DNA of 64,000 bases from DYJB01 sp963777165 (GCA_963777165.1 CAVZPO010000001.1:1-64000), one strand, 5' to 3'. Shown: positions 8,941 through 17,675, counted from the first letter of the stretch. A program made the numbers and translations. Notes: generated from the letters alone by a model not told the origin.

Positions 8941-9339
8941 ATGGCCTCCGCAATCGAGAGCACTCTGCCGGACGCACCTTCGGGTCCTCCTCCGCCTCGC
9001 CGGTTCCCGGCCCTCGGGGGTTGCCTCCTGGCCATCCTCGCCGGCGCCTGCGCTTTCCTGTGCACCTGGACGGCGCTCACTCTCGGCGCGCGTGGCGAGC
9101 TCGCATGGCGCCTCGGCCAACCCACCGAAGTGCGCGTCTGGCTGCTGCGCGGTGAGGACCTCGGCGGCGTAGGCTGGTCGCGCGGCCAGATCGTTGACCG
9201 CCGTGGCCCGGTCGTCTGTGTCCGGACGCTCGTCGGATTCTGGACGTGGCGCGGCGTGGCGCCCGAAGCCAATTCTCCCGCCTGTGACTGCTATGAGCGT
9301 CAGGGCAGCACCTGGATCGGGGTGGGGGGATGCCCTTGA
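8941..9339 (+). CDS. Small single-span membrane protein of unknown function
   Basis: A 132-aa protein from the ATG at 8941. A proline-rich N-terminus precedes one hydrophobic helix (GGCLLAILAGACAFLCTWTAL, about 26-46). The rest is a soluble region with WLLRGEDLGGVGWSR and clustered cysteines (VCVRT, ACDCYE), which might bind metal or form disulfides. It overlaps the start of the methyltransferase gene by 10 bases and may be cotranscribed with it. I do not recognise the family with certainty. Confidence 0.6.
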   Translation: MASAIESTLPDAPSGPPPPRRFPALGGCLLAILAGACAFLCTWTALTLGARGELAWRLGQPTEVRVWLLRGEDLGGVGWSRGQIVDRRGPVVCVRTLVGFWTWRGVAPEANSPACDCYERQGSTWIGVGGCP

Positions 9340-10487
9340 CCGCCGCTGGTTCGAACCTCGACCCGCGCCTTCCGCTCGATACCGTGCTGCACGCAGATTG
9401 CCGGACGGCTCTGGCCGGGCTGCCTGAGGCGTGTGTCGATCTGGTCTTCGCCGACCCGCCCTACAACCTCCAGTTGTCGCAGGACCTGTATCGCCCCAAC
9501 ATGACCCGCGTCCAGGCCGTGGACGATGCCTGGGATCAGTTTGGGTCCTTTGCCGACTACGACGAGTTCACACGGGCGTGGCTCGGGGGCTGCCGGCGCG
9601 TGCTCAAGCCGGATGGAGCGCTTTGGGTAATCGGCTCGTACCATAACATCTTCCGCATCGGCGCCCTGATGCAGGATTTAGGCTTCTGGATCCTGAACGA
9701 CGTCATCTGGGTCAAGTCGAACCCGATGCCGAACTTCCGCGGCGTACGCTTCACCAACGCGCACGAGACGTTGATCTGGGCCTGCACGGCCCACGGCGCG
9801 AAGTACACGTTCCATCACCACGCCATGAAGGCGCTCAATGACGAGCTGCAGATGCGCAGCGACTGGACGCTGCCGGTCTGTTCGGGCGCCGAGCGTTTGA
9901 AGACGGACGGCAAACGGGCGCATTCGACGCAGAAGCCGGAGGCGCTGCTCTACCGCCTGATGCTGGCGTCCACCGACCCAGGTGACATCGTGCTGGACCC
10001 GTTCTTCGGATCGGGGACGACCGGCGCCGTCGCCTTTCGCCTCGGGCGCCACTACATCGGGATCGAGCGCGAGGCTGGCTACGTCGAATTGGCACGGGCG
10101 CGCCTTCGGGGAATCGAACCGAACGCCGGTCCGCCGGAGGCCCTCGACGTGCGCGACCGGCGCCGTACGGCGCCGCGCGTTTCGGTCGGCTCCGTAATGG
10201 AGGCGGGGCTCCTCCGTGTGGGCCAGGAATTGTTCTTCCGCAGTGATCGGAAGCGAGTCGCACGCCTGCGCGCAGATGGTCATCTGTTGTTCGACGGTGT
10301 CGAGGGGTCGATCCACCAGATCGGGCGACACCTGATGAGCGGCAGCCCGTGCAACGGCTGGGACCACTGGTACTTCGAGAACGACGCGGGTGAGCTGAAG
10401 CCGCTGGGGGACTTGCGAGAGGTCCTGCGCCAGGCGGGGAGCTCGGGCGGAGGATCTAACCGAGCGTCCGGGACTCAGGAACAATAG
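9330..10487 (+). CDS. CcrM-like orphan adenine-N6 DNA methyltransferase with RAMA domain
   Basis: A beta-class DNA methyltransferase (385 aa). Catalytic motif DPPYNLQL (42-49) precedes the SAM-binding motif DPFFGSGTTG (223-232). The intervening segments (AVDDAWDQF, VLKPDGALWVIGSYHNIFRIGA, NPMPNFRG, QMRSDWTLP, THSTQKPEALL-like) closely follow Caulobacter CcrM, which methylates GANTC. A C-terminal RAMA-type domain (about 295-360, ending CNGWDHWYFE) matches CcrM's DNA-recognition tail. No restriction enzyme is adjacent, so the role is probably epigenetic. GANTC specificity is inferred from resemblance. Confidence 0.92.
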   Translation: MPLTAAGSNLDPRLPLDTVLHADCRTALAGLPEACVDLVFADPPYNLQLSQDLYRPNMTRVQAVDDAWDQFGSFADYDEFTRAWLGGCRRVLKPDGALWVIGSYHNIFRIGALMQDLGFWILNDVIWVKSNPMPNFRGVRFTNAHETLIWACTAHGAKYTFHHHAMKALNDELQMRSDWTLPVCSGAERLKTDGKRAHSTQKPEALLYRLMLASTDPGDIVLDPFFGSGTTGAVAFRLGRHYIGIEREAGYVELARARLRGIEPNAGPPEALDVRDRRRTAPRVSVGSVMEAGLLRVGQELFFRSDRKRVARLRADGHLLFDGVEGSIHQIGRHLMSGSPCNGWDHWYFENDAGELKPLGDLREVLRQAGSSGGGSNRASGTQEQ

Positions 10488-10509
10488 AAGAAGCACCCGC
10501 GTGGGTGCT
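10483..10509 (-). terminator. Rho-independent terminator of tRNA-Phe
   Basis: The perfect 7-bp inverted repeat AGCACCC (10492-10498)/GGGTGCT (10503-10509) is followed on the minus strand by TTCTTCTATT. It sits 12 bases beyond the CCA end of tRNA-Phe and may also stop transcripts leaving the methyltransferase gene. Confidence 0.75.
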
Positions 10510-10520
10510 CCAGAGTCTCT

Positions 10521-10596
10521 TGGTGCCGAGAGCCAGAATCGAACTGGCGACACCGCGATTTTCAGTCGCGTGCTCTACCAACTGAGCTATCTCGGC
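10521..10596 (-). tRNA. tRNA-Phe (anticodon GAA, CCA encoded)
   Basis: On the minus strand the acceptor GCCGAGA (10596-10590) pairs with TCTCGGC. The anticodon arm CGCGA-CTGAAAA-TCGCG carries GAA, the T-loop contains TTCGATT, the discriminator is A and the 3' CCA is encoded (10523-10521). It is 76 nt, with its own promoter and terminator. Confidence 0.97.
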
Positions 10597-10606
10597 AGGC
10601 GGCGTC

Positions 10607-10635
10607 ATTCTAAACGCCGCCTCCGAGGGTGTCAA
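10607..10635 (-). promoter_or_regulatory. Consensus promoter of tRNA-Phe, with the -10 inside a hairpin
   Basis: TTGACA (10635-10630), a 17-base spacer, and TAGAAT (10612-10607) end 10 bases before the tRNA 5' end. A perfect 9-bp inverted repeat, AGGCGGCGT (10597-10605)/ACGCCGCCT (10614-10622), brackets the -10 element. Confidence 0.82.
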
Positions 10636-10704
10636 GGAAGCGGTCCGAGGACTCGCGCGGCGCTCCGACGAAGCACCTATGACGCGGGTAGAATCTGCCC
10701 CACC

Positions 10705-11259
10705 ATGCCCGTCCTTGAGACGCTATTGCTCGCGTTCGGCTTGGCGATGGATGCCTCCGCCGTCTCCCTCGGCGTAGGCTCCGCCGGGCATGCCTATTCC
10801 GCCCGGCCGATTTTCCGCATCTCGTTTCACTTTGGCCTGTTTCAGGGATTGATGACGCTGCTCGGCTGGGCGGCCGGCAGCGGACTGGCCCGTCTTATTG
10901 CCGGCGTCGACCACTGGGTCGCAGCCGTCCTGCTCGGCTTCGTCGGCGTGCGTATGATCGTCTCGGGTCTTGACCCGCGCCCCGAGAGACGCACCATCGA
11001 TCCTACCCGTGGAATGACGCTTGTGCTCCTGTCAGTCGCCACCAGCATCGACGCTGCCGCTGCCGGCTTGAGCCTGGCCGTGCTTGGCCTTCCGGTGGCC
11101 TTCCCAGCCGCGGCCATTACGGTGGTAACCAGCGGCCTGTCCCTCGCCGCGTTGACCCTCGGCAAACGACTGAGCTCGACCTTCGGCAAACGGATGGAGA
11201 TCGTCGGTGGACTTGTCCTGCTGTTCATCGGAGCCCGAGTCGTGGTCGCTCTCCTGTAG
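10705..11259 (+). CDS. mntP: MntP-family manganese efflux pump
   Basis: A 184-aa, six-helix membrane protein of the MntP (DUF204) family, which exports Mn2+. The diagnostic acidic motif MDASAVSLGVG falls in helix 1 (residues 15-25), and the symmetry-related SIDAAAAGLSLA lies in the second half; these Asp residues are the known transport residues. The ATG at 10705 begins MPVLETLLLAFGLAMDA, the usual start; open frame further upstream runs through the tRNA-Phe region and is not coding. A TAGAAT at 10689-10694 could be a -10. No yybP-ykoY riboswitch is visible upstream. Confidence 0.92.
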   Translation: MPVLETLLLAFGLAMDASAVSLGVGSAGHAYSARPIFRISFHFGLFQGLMTLLGWAAGSGLARLIAGVDHWVAAVLLGFVGVRMIVSGLDPRPERRTIDPTRGMTLVLLSVATSIDAAAAGLSLAVLGLPVAFPAAAITVVTSGLSLAALTLGKRLSSTFGKRMEIVGGLVLLFIGARVVVALL

Positions 11260-11345
11260 TCACCGAACGGCTGCGATCTGCAGCTCTCTCCCCGGGATGC
11301 CTCGACCTGCAAGCCGAGGGCGACCAAGTAGGTGCACAAGGCCCC

Positions 11346-11838
11346 ATGCCCGGATCCACAATGCCCGCCACCGAATTCGCGATCAGCCGCGCCGTGCGCG
11401 TGACGCCAGACCTGGTGCGCCGCGTTCGCCGAACTCGTCCCGCAGCTCAGCCCGGGGCGGGTGCCGCCGTCCGGCGCGGAGTTGGAGAAGATCCTCAGGG
11501 ACGACCGCGTTCATCTGTTCGTCGCCCGGTCATCAGACGGCGTCATTCACGGAGCCGTCGCCCTGGTGTTCTACCGCGTGCCAACCGGGGTCCGCGCCCG
11601 GATCGAGGACCTGGTTGTCTCTCCGTCACGCCGCGGTCTCGGCCTGGGGCGAGCGCTGATGGTGTGCGCGATGCAGGCGGCGAGAGACGGGCAGGCGCAC
11701 GTCCTAGACCTGACATCGAACCCGTCTCGCACTCGGGCCAACGCTCTGTACAAGCAGCTCGGCTTTCAACGCTGGGAGACCAACGTCTACCGCTGGGAGC
11801 TCGGTCCTCCCCCGGACCCCGGCGCGACCGCCGGCTGA
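11346..11838 (+). CDS. GNAT-family N-acetyltransferase (frameshifted)
   Basis: A GNAT acetyltransferase of about 160 residues. The acetyl-CoA-binding segment is clear (IEDLVVSPSRRGLGLGRALM, containing the R/Q-x-x-G-x-G/A motif), followed by NPSRTRANALYKQLGFQR. The N-terminal MPATEFAISRAVRVTPDLV lies in another frame and must join FAELVPQLSPG after a one-base shift near 11421, probably an extra G in CTGGTGCGCC. Starts at 11346 or 11361 are possible; AAGG precedes the first. The substrate is unknown. It is isolated between mntP and a terminator. Confidence 0.75.
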
Positions 11839-11904
11839 GCTGCTTCTCCCCGGCTCCTTCCTTTCTGGTATAGTTGAACTGGAAGCCGCAAGGGAAGTCC
11901 CTGA

Positions 11905-11930
11905 CCCGGCCGTTCGCAGGCCGGGCTTTT
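11905..11930 (+). terminator. Rho-independent terminator upstream of bipA
   Basis: CCCGGCC (11905-11911), a 7-base loop, and GGCCGGG (11919-11925) are followed by CTTTTGTT. It ends transcripts from the GNAT gene, or could attenuate bipA, whose start is 21 bases beyond. Confidence 0.75.
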
Positions 11931-11950
11931 GTTAACTCGAGGATCGTGAA

Positions 11951-13798
11951 GTGAAGGAACCAAGGCAGGACCTGCGCAATATCGCCATCGTGGCCCACGT
12001 GGACCACGGAAAGACCACGCTCGTCGACGGCCTGCTCCGGCAGGCCAAAGCGTTTCGCGACAACCAGCAGGTTGCCGAACGGGTGATGGACTCGCAGGAT
12101 CTGGAGCGCGAGCGCGGCATCACCATCCTGGCCAAGAACACCGCCGTGACCTACCGCGGGGTTCGCATCAACATCGTCGATACACCCGGCCACGCGGATT
12201 TCGGCGGCGAAGTCGAGCGGGTGATGAACATGGTCGACGGCGTCCTGCTGCTGGTCGACGCCGCCGAAGGCCCGATGCCGCAGACGCGCTTCGTCCTGCG
12301 CAAGGCCCTGCAAATGGGCCACAAGGCCATCGTCGTCATCAACAAGGTCGACCGCAAGAACGCCAACCCGGTCGACGCCGTCAACCGCACCTTCGACCTG
12401 TTCATTGAGTTGGGCGCCGATGAGCGCCAGGCCGATTTCGCCGTCGTGTACACCAATGCCCTGACGCAGCAGGCGGGGATGACCCCCGAGCTGGGCCCTG
12501 ATCTCCAACCGCTGTACGAGGCCATCCTGCAGCACATCCCGGCGCCGCGCGTCGACCGGGCGGCGCCGCTGCAGATGCTGGTCACGACCCTGGGCTACGA
12601 CGAATACAAGGGCGTGATCGCCATCGGCCGGATCTTCGCCGGGGCGATGCGCGTCGACCAACCCGTCGTCCGCATGGATGTCAACGGCGGGCAAACCGCT
12701 TCGCGCGTGCGCTACCTGTACATTCATCAAGGCCTGCAGCGCCTGCCGGTCGAATCGGCCGATGCGGGCGAGATCGTAGCCGTCGCCGGGATCGAGGGCG
12801 TCGGCATCGGCGAGACCATCGCCGATCCCGAGCTGCCCGTCGCGCTGCCGGTCATTCGGATCGAAGAGCCGACGGTGCGCATGACCTTTGGCGTCAGCAC
12901 TTCGCCCTTCGCCGGCCGGGAGGGGACGTGGGGTACGTCGCGCAAGCTGCGCGAACGCCTGTGGTCCGAGCTGCTGCACAACGTCGCCCTGCGGGTCGAG
13001 GAAACCGACAGCACCGACACCTTCCTGGTCTCGGGCCGGGGCGAGCTCCAGCTGGCGATCCTGATCGAGACCATGCGCCGCGAGGGCTACGAGTTCCAGG
13101 TCTCTCGTCCGGAGGTGATCTACAAGGACGGGGTGGACGGCGAGCGCCTCGAGCCCTACGAAGAGGTGCACCTCGAGGTGCCGGAGTCCCACGTCGGTAC
13201 GGCGGTCGACCTGCTCGGCCAGCGCCGCGGCCAGATGATCGACCTGCAGCACGGCGGCGTGGATGGAACTGCTCATCTGACCTACATCGTCCCGACCCGC
13301 GGCCTGCTGGGCTTCCGCTACCAGTTCCTGACCGCCACGAAGGGGACGGGGATTGTGCACACAATCTTCCACGCCTACATGCCGTCGGCCGGTCGCATCG
13401 ACGACCGGGCCGTCGGCTCGCTCGTCGCCTGGGAGACCGGCCTGGCGACGGCCTACGGGCTGAAGGGCGCCGAGGAACGCGGCCGGCTTTTCGTCGAACC
13501 GGGCGTCGAGGTCTATGAGGGGATGGTTGTCGGCCAGCATCAGCGCCCCGGCGACCTGACGATCAACATCGCCAAGAAGAAGCACCTGACCAACGTGCGC
13601 TCCTCGACCCAGGATATCGAAGTACGCCTGGCGCCGCCCCGCCGCATGAGCCTCGACGAAGCTCTCGAGTATCTGGGCGAGGATGAGCTGCTCGAGGTGA
13701 CGCCGGCCGCATTCCGTATTCGCAAGCGCCTCCTCGACACCGAAGATCGTGGCAAGGCGACCAAGAAAGCCAAGGAAGAGCTGGCCGCCGGCGCATAG
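11951..13798 (+). CDS. typA: Ribosome-associated GTPase BipA/TypA
   Basis: A full-length (615 aa) translational GTPase. It has the G1 loop AHVDHGKTT (15-23), switch II DTPGHADFGG, G4 NKVD, then the EF-G-like domains and the characteristic BipA C-terminal part (GLLGFRYQFLT, and a KKKHLTNVRSS segment). It binds the 70S ribosome and supports 50S assembly and stress or cold growth. The start is GTG at 11951. It stands alone, just after a terminator. Confidence 0.97.
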   Translation: MKEPRQDLRNIAIVAHVDHGKTTLVDGLLRQAKAFRDNQQVAERVMDSQDLERERGITILAKNTAVTYRGVRINIVDTPGHADFGGEVERVMNMVDGVLLLVDAAEGPMPQTRFVLRKALQMGHKAIVVINKVDRKNANPVDAVNRTFDLFIELGADERQADFAVVYTNALTQQAGMTPELGPDLQPLYEAILQHIPAPRVDRAAPLQMLVTTLGYDEYKGVIAIGRIFAGAMRVDQPVVRMDVNGGQTASRVRYLYIHQGLQRLPVESADAGEIVAVAGIEGVGIGETIADPELPVALPVIRIEEPTVRMTFGVSTSPFAGREGTWGTSRKLRERLWSELLHNVALRVEETDSTDTFLVSGRGELQLAILIETMRREGYEFQVSRPEVIYKDGVDGERLEPYEEVHLEVPESHVGTAVDLLGQRRGQMIDLQHGGVDGTAHLTYIVPTRGLLGFRYQFLTATKGTGIVHTIFHAYMPSAGRIDDRAVGSLVAWETGLATAYGLKGAEERGRLFVEPGVEVYEGMVVGQHQRPGDLTINIAKKKHLTNVRSSTQDIEVRLAPPRRMSLDEALEYLGEDELLEVTPAAFRIRKRLLDTEDRGKATKKAKEELAAGA

Positions 13799-13899
13799 CG
13801 CTTCAGGGCGGCGCTGTTGCCGGTACGAGTACTCTCCGGGCGAGTCGGTCCTGCCGTGCCCGGGCTCCGCAGTAGAATCTTCCTCGAGGGCCATGCCTC

Positions 13900-14349
13900 A
13901 TGACGGTGGAAGTGGTCAGGCGCAGCCAACTCGATGACTGGAAACGGATGCGGGCCGCGCTGTGGCCGGATTGCCCGGACGAGGACCACGCGCGGGATCT
14001 GGCCGACATTCTGGGCGATCCCGAGTTCAACGCCGCATTCCTGGCCCACGCCCCTGACGGTTTGCCGGTGGGTTTCCTGGAGGTCTCGATCCGGCTGACC
14101 GCCGAAGGCTGCCGGCCCGGCCGCATCGGGTACCTTGAAGGCTGGTACGTCGAGCCCGCGTGGCGGGGCAGGGGAATGGGTGCGGCTCTGATTGCCGAAG
14201 CGGAGTCCTGGGCACTGGCCCGCGGCTGCCGCGAGATGGCCTCGGATGCATATGCCGACAACCACGACAGTCGGGCGGCCCACCAACGGCTCGGCTACCA
14301 GGAGGTCGCTCTCCTGGCGCATTTTCGCAAGGACCTGAATCCACGCTGA
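13900..14349 (+). CDS. GNAT acetyltransferase resembling aminoglycoside 6'-N-acetyltransferase
   Basis: A 149-aa GNAT protein. The N-terminal VRRSQLDDWKRMRAALWPD, the central GYLEGWYVEPAWRGRGMGAAL with the acetyl-CoA-binding R-G-R-G-M-G loop, and the C-terminal SRAAHQRLGYQEV match the AAC(6')-I type. That group acetylates the 6'-amine of aminoglycosides, although environmental members may have other amine substrates. It lies 25 bases before the glycerol-1-phosphate dehydrogenase gene, so the two may be cotranscribed. Aminoglycoside resistance is an inference from family resemblance only. Confidence 0.8.
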   Translation: MTVEVVRRSQLDDWKRMRAALWPDCPDEDHARDLADILGDPEFNAAFLAHAPDGLPVGFLEVSIRLTAEGCRPGRIGYLEGWYVEPAWRGRGMGAALIAEAESWALARGCREMASDAYADNHDSRAAHQRLGYQEVALLAHFRKDLNPR

Positions 14350-14374
14350 TCCATCGCCCCCGGGAGGGAGTCGC

Positions 14375-15724
14375 GTGCCTCACACTCGCGTCGAACGCGC
14401 CCTGGCCACAGCCACCGACACGCGCGCCGTGATCGTCGATTCCGGAGCTCTGCGCGGCGTCGGGGCCGCGCTGCGAACACATTTCCCATCACCGCGCACG
14501 CTGCTCATTGCGGACGAGAACACTTACCGCGCCGCCGGCCGGCTGGTCCGTGCTCAGCTCGAGTCTTCAGGTGGGCTGGCGGCTGTGCCGCTGATCTTCC
14601 CCGGTGCGCCGCGGCTGCACCCGGACTTCGACCACGTCCTCCGGGTGGAGGCCTACCTGAAAGCACACGACGCCACGCCGGTGGCGGTCGGTTCGGGCGT
14701 CATCAATGACCTTGTTAAACTGGCCGCCCACCGGCTGGGCCGCCCGTATCTATGTGTGGCGACGGCGGCATCCATGGACGGCTACACCGCCTTCGCCGCC
14801 GCCATTACCCACGACGGCATCAAGCGCGTCGATCCGTGCGCTGCCCCGCGCGTCGTCCTCGCCGATGTCGACGTGCTGGCCGCGGCCCCTCCGGCGATGG
14901 CTGCCTCGGGCTACGGGGACCTGCTCGGCAAAGTGATTGCGGGCGCCGACTGGATGATCGCCGGTGCCCTCGGCATCGAGACGATCGAGCCGACCGCATG
15001 GGAGCACTCGCAGCACGGCTTGCGCGACTGGACCGCCGATCCGCTGGCTCTTCGCCGCCGTGAGCCGAGAGCTTTCTCCTTGTTGATCGAGGGGCTTCTG
15101 ATGGCGGGCCTGTCGATGCAGGCGGCGCGCTCGAGCCGGCCAGCGTCGGGCAGTGAGCATCTTTTCAGCCACCTGTGGGAGATGGAGGGCGTGCGCCGGG
15201 GCACCGATGTGCCCTCCCATGGATTCCAGGTCGGCCTGGGAACGGTGGCCGCTGCCGCACTGGCGGAGAAACTGGTGATGCGGGATCTATCAACCCTCGA
15301 CGCGGCTGCGCTGCAGGCACTGTGGCCCGGGTGGGAGAAGGTCGAGCCCGAGGTCCGCCGATCGTTTGCCGACCCGCGCGTCGCCGCCAGCGCCGTCGAA
15401 GAATACAAAGCCAAGTATCCGCCGCGGTCGGAGATGCCGAGGCGAATCGAAACGATCCGCCGCGCCTGGCCCGAACTGCAGCGGTCGCTGTGGTCCCAGT
15501 TGAGGCCGGTTGAGGAGCTTCGGGTGATGCTCGCCGCCGCCGGCTGTCCGACGACCCCTGAGGAGCTGGGGCTGACGCGCGCGCAGCTCAAGGCGGACTA
15601 TGCCCGGGCGCGAATGATCCGTACACGCTACACGCTCCTCGACCTGGCGGCCGAGTGCGGCCTCTTGGACACGCTGGTCAAATCGCTGTTCACCACAGAA
15701 GGCTTCTGGGGAAGGACGAGCTGA
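14375..15724 (+). CDS. sn-Glycerol-1-phosphate dehydrogenase (AraM/EgsA family)
   Basis: A 449-aa iron-containing-alcohol-dehydrogenase-fold enzyme. NAD(P)-binding GSGVINDLVK (106-115), ASMDGYTAFAAA, metal-site ASGYGDLLGK, GSEHLFSHLWE and SHGFQVGLGT follow the G1P dehydrogenase/AraM family. That family reduces dihydroxyacetone phosphate to sn-glycerol-1-phosphate, the archaeal-type phospholipid backbone; in Bacillus AraM the product feeds heptaprenylglyceryl phosphate. It starts with GTG at 14375 behind GGGAGGGAG. No prenyltransferase (PcrB/GGGPS) is visible nearby, so the fate of the product is open. Confidence 0.88.
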   Translation: MPHTRVERALATATDTRAVIVDSGALRGVGAALRTHFPSPRTLLIADENTYRAAGRLVRAQLESSGGLAAVPLIFPGAPRLHPDFDHVLRVEAYLKAHDATPVAVGSGVINDLVKLAAHRLGRPYLCVATAASMDGYTAFAAAITHDGIKRVDPCAAPRVVLADVDVLAAAPPAMAASGYGDLLGKVIAGADWMIAGALGIETIEPTAWEHSQHGLRDWTADPLALRRREPRAFSLLIEGLLMAGLSMQAARSSRPASGSEHLFSHLWEMEGVRRGTDVPSHGFQVGLGTVAAAALAEKLVMRDLSTLDAAALQALWPGWEKVEPEVRRSFADPRVAASAVEEYKAKYPPRSEMPRRIETIRRAWPELQRSLWSQLRPVEELRVMLAAAGCPTTPEELGLTRAQLKADYARARMIRTRYTLLDLAAECGLLDTLVKSLFTTEGFWGRTS

Positions 15725-15730
15725 GACGGA

Positions 15731-16891
15731 CTAGGCTCCGCCGTCAAGGACGGCACTTGCCGCCGAGGTAAAGTCCGGATAGATCGTCGCGCCGGCGGCT
15801 TCCAGGGCGCGACGCTTGGCGGCCGCCGTCGTCACCCCGCGCAGATCAAGCTCCAGTCGAATCCCGATGCTCTGCAGCGCCCGTTGAGCGCCGCATGCAC
15901 TCTGTACCCCGCGGAACGAGTCCTCGAACACAATCGCCTTCGCCGCGTCCAGGCGGTCCCACCGCCCGTCGTCCACGCGATCCAACTCCAGACCCGCGGC
16001 CGCCAATAAGGCGTCGCCCAGTGAATCCCCGGCCGCCAGCCGAAGCGCCGCGAGCGCGTGGACCGGGCTGGGTTTGAGCAGAGATTGCGACTCGAGCCCG
16101 CGCCCGGCGGCAACCCAATCCAGGTGTCCCATGCCGACGAACGGCAGCGTCGAGAGCCCGACGCGCGCCATCCCGATCTCCGCCTCCGGCATTCCACCAG
16201 AACCATCGGGCCGCCTTGACGGCCGGTTGGTGAAGATCACGGCGCGTTTCCCTGGGGTCAGGGCCCAGTCTGCCAACCTGGCGGCCTCGGCTGGCGAGAG
16301 TAGAGGCGGGTCAATCGTGCTCAGGTAGCCCGGCCCTGGGATGGCGGCCGGATGCCCGTAGCACGCTTCGTACTCGACCGCGCCCAGATTCAACTCCTGG
16401 ATGATCCGGTTGGTCAGCGAAGACTTGGTGTCAAAGGCCGACCGCAGCACAGCCTGCAGGGCTTGGCGCTGTCCCGGCGTGCGCTGATGATCATCAAGCA
16501 ACCGGCGCTCAACCCGTTGGCGCGCTCCGGTCCCGGTGACCGCACCATCCACCGCCGTGCGGAAAAACGACTGGAAATCGGGCGCTGCCAGGCGATGTCG
16601 GCGGCCGTCGGGCGCCGTCGGCATTTCCGGGAGCCGGAGCTCAGGATCGACGGACCAGGCGCGATCGAGGAGCAGGGCGGCGCAGATGGCGGACGAGTCC
16701 CATTCGGAGGTCACACCCAGCGATTCGAACACGGCGATGTCGTCGTCCGTGAGACGCGCCGCCTCGAACCCGCAAAACCGGCCGACCCGCTCGACGCATT
16801 CCTTGAGGGACTGGTGGTAGGCCACCTGCTGGATTAACACGTCATCCAGGTCGAGCAAGAGGATCGTCAGCACCGCGTGTCTCCGCGTCAT
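15731..16891 (-). CDS. HAD-superfamily hydrolase
   Basis: A 386-aa HAD phosphatase-like protein. Motif I is DLDDVL (D14, D16 as nucleophile and acid/base), motif II is VIFTNRPS, the motif III lysine lies in LLKPSP, and motif IV is IVFEDSFRG. It is longer than average, with a large cap insertion (about residues 50-220). It is last in a minus-strand operon, 4 bases after the beta-sandwich gene and downstream of the CrtI-like oxidoreductase. The substrate cannot be predicted. Confidence 0.85.
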   Translation of the reverse strand: MTRRHAVLTILLLDLDDVLIQQVAYHQSLKECVERVGRFCGFEAARLTDDDIAVFESLGVTSEWDSSAICAALLLDRAWSVDPELRLPEMPTAPDGRRHRLAAPDFQSFFRTAVDGAVTGTGARQRVERRLLDDHQRTPGQRQALQAVLRSAFDTKSSLTNRIIQELNLGAVEYEACYGHPAAIPGPGYLSTIDPPLLSPAEAARLADWALTPGKRAVIFTNRPSRRPDGSGGMPEAEIGMARVGLSTLPFVGMGHLDWVAAGRGLESQSLLKPSPVHALAALRLAAGDSLGDALLAAAGLELDRVDDGRWDRLDAAKAIVFEDSFRGVQSACGAQRALQSIGIRLELDLRGVTTAAAKRRALEAAGATIYPDFTSAASAVLDGGA

Positions 16892-16895
16892 GCGG

Positions 16896-17675
16896 TCACT
16901 CGGCCAGGGGCGTGATGGACGCCATGTGCAGGTCGAGAGACTGCTCGGCCTCGGTCACCACGGTCCCGAACCGAAGTCCGCTCTCGGGGGTGGCGATGGC
17001 GTACTGGTTGTCGATCCAGGCGACGAAACCCAGGGGCGCATGGGGAGGCTGTTCGGCGCGCAGCACGACTTGGCCGTCCACCCGGAACGTTGCCGCGCTG
17101 CGCTCCCAGATCAGCTCGTACTCGTGGAGCTCGTCCGCCGCGGACGTCAGCATCGCTTCGGCGGCGGCAACTCGCCGGAGCGCAGCTGACATCACGGGCC
17201 GCCGGACAACCGGGATCTGCGCCAGGGCGGCGACCGCCAGAGCGGCTGGCGTCAGCCACAAGGGATGGTAGTGCGGGGTGTCGATCGACATTGCCCGCCA
17301 GCCGCTGCGCGGGCCGGGCGTGAATCCGAATTCATTCGGCGGCGAGGCGTAGAAGAACCACAGCGCGCGCGGCCCGCACGGCAGACGGCGCGCTGCGCCG
17401 CGGAGTCCGAGCGAGACGGCAAACGGGTCGTTCCACAGCCCGAAGCCGTATGTGCCCAGGGACAAGGCCGGGGAAACCTGGGCTCGGACGGTCAGTCGCA
17501 GAGGCGGCGTCCAGCAGAATCGATCGCGCGGCACGCCCTGCGTGTCGTCGAGCTGCGCGTCGGCGTAGCCGCGTGGGACGGGAGGGATGGCCAGCCGGCA
17601 TCCGCCGCCGGGGAGAGTCTGGATCCGGCCGCCGCCGAATTGAACGGAGTGGGTCGAGGCGAGGAGGTCGTGCAC
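16896..17675 (-). CDS. Conserved protein, probable concanavalin-like beta-sandwich
   Basis: A 259-aa protein from a GTG at 17675 (VHDLLASTHSV). The frame continues open far upstream, but that part is an out-of-frame shadow of the oxidoreductase gene. The segments TYGFGLWNDPF, LWFFYASPPNEFGF and LHEYELIWERSAATFRVDGQVV resemble the jelly-roll strands of GH16/LamG-like proteins, with one hydrophobic segment in the middle. I see no clear GH16 catalytic E-x-D-x(x)E, so enzymatic activity is doubtful. It sits between the CrtI-like and HAD genes in a tight operon. Confidence 0.65.
   Translation of the reverse strand: MHDLLASTHSVQFGGGRIQTLPGGGCRLAIPPVPRGYADAQLDDTQGVPRDRFCWTPPLRLTVRAQVSPALSLGTYGFGLWNDPFAVSLGLRGAARRLPCGPRALWFFYASPPNEFGFTPGPRSGWRAMSIDTPHYHPLWLTPAALAVAALAQIPVVRRPVMSAALRRVAAAEAMLTSAADELHEYELIWERSAATFRVDGQVVLRAEQPPHAPLGFVAWIDNQYAIATPESGLRFGTVVTEAEQSLDLHMASITPLAE

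Noticed and set aside
10600..10704. Manganese (yybP-ykoY) riboswitch upstream of mntP
   Set aside because: The leader is short and mostly occupied by the divergent tRNA promoter; no yybP-ykoY core is recognisable.
11543..13894. A 783-codon minus-strand open frame opposite bipA
   Set aside because: Antisense shadow of a well-conserved GTPase; no recognisable domain.
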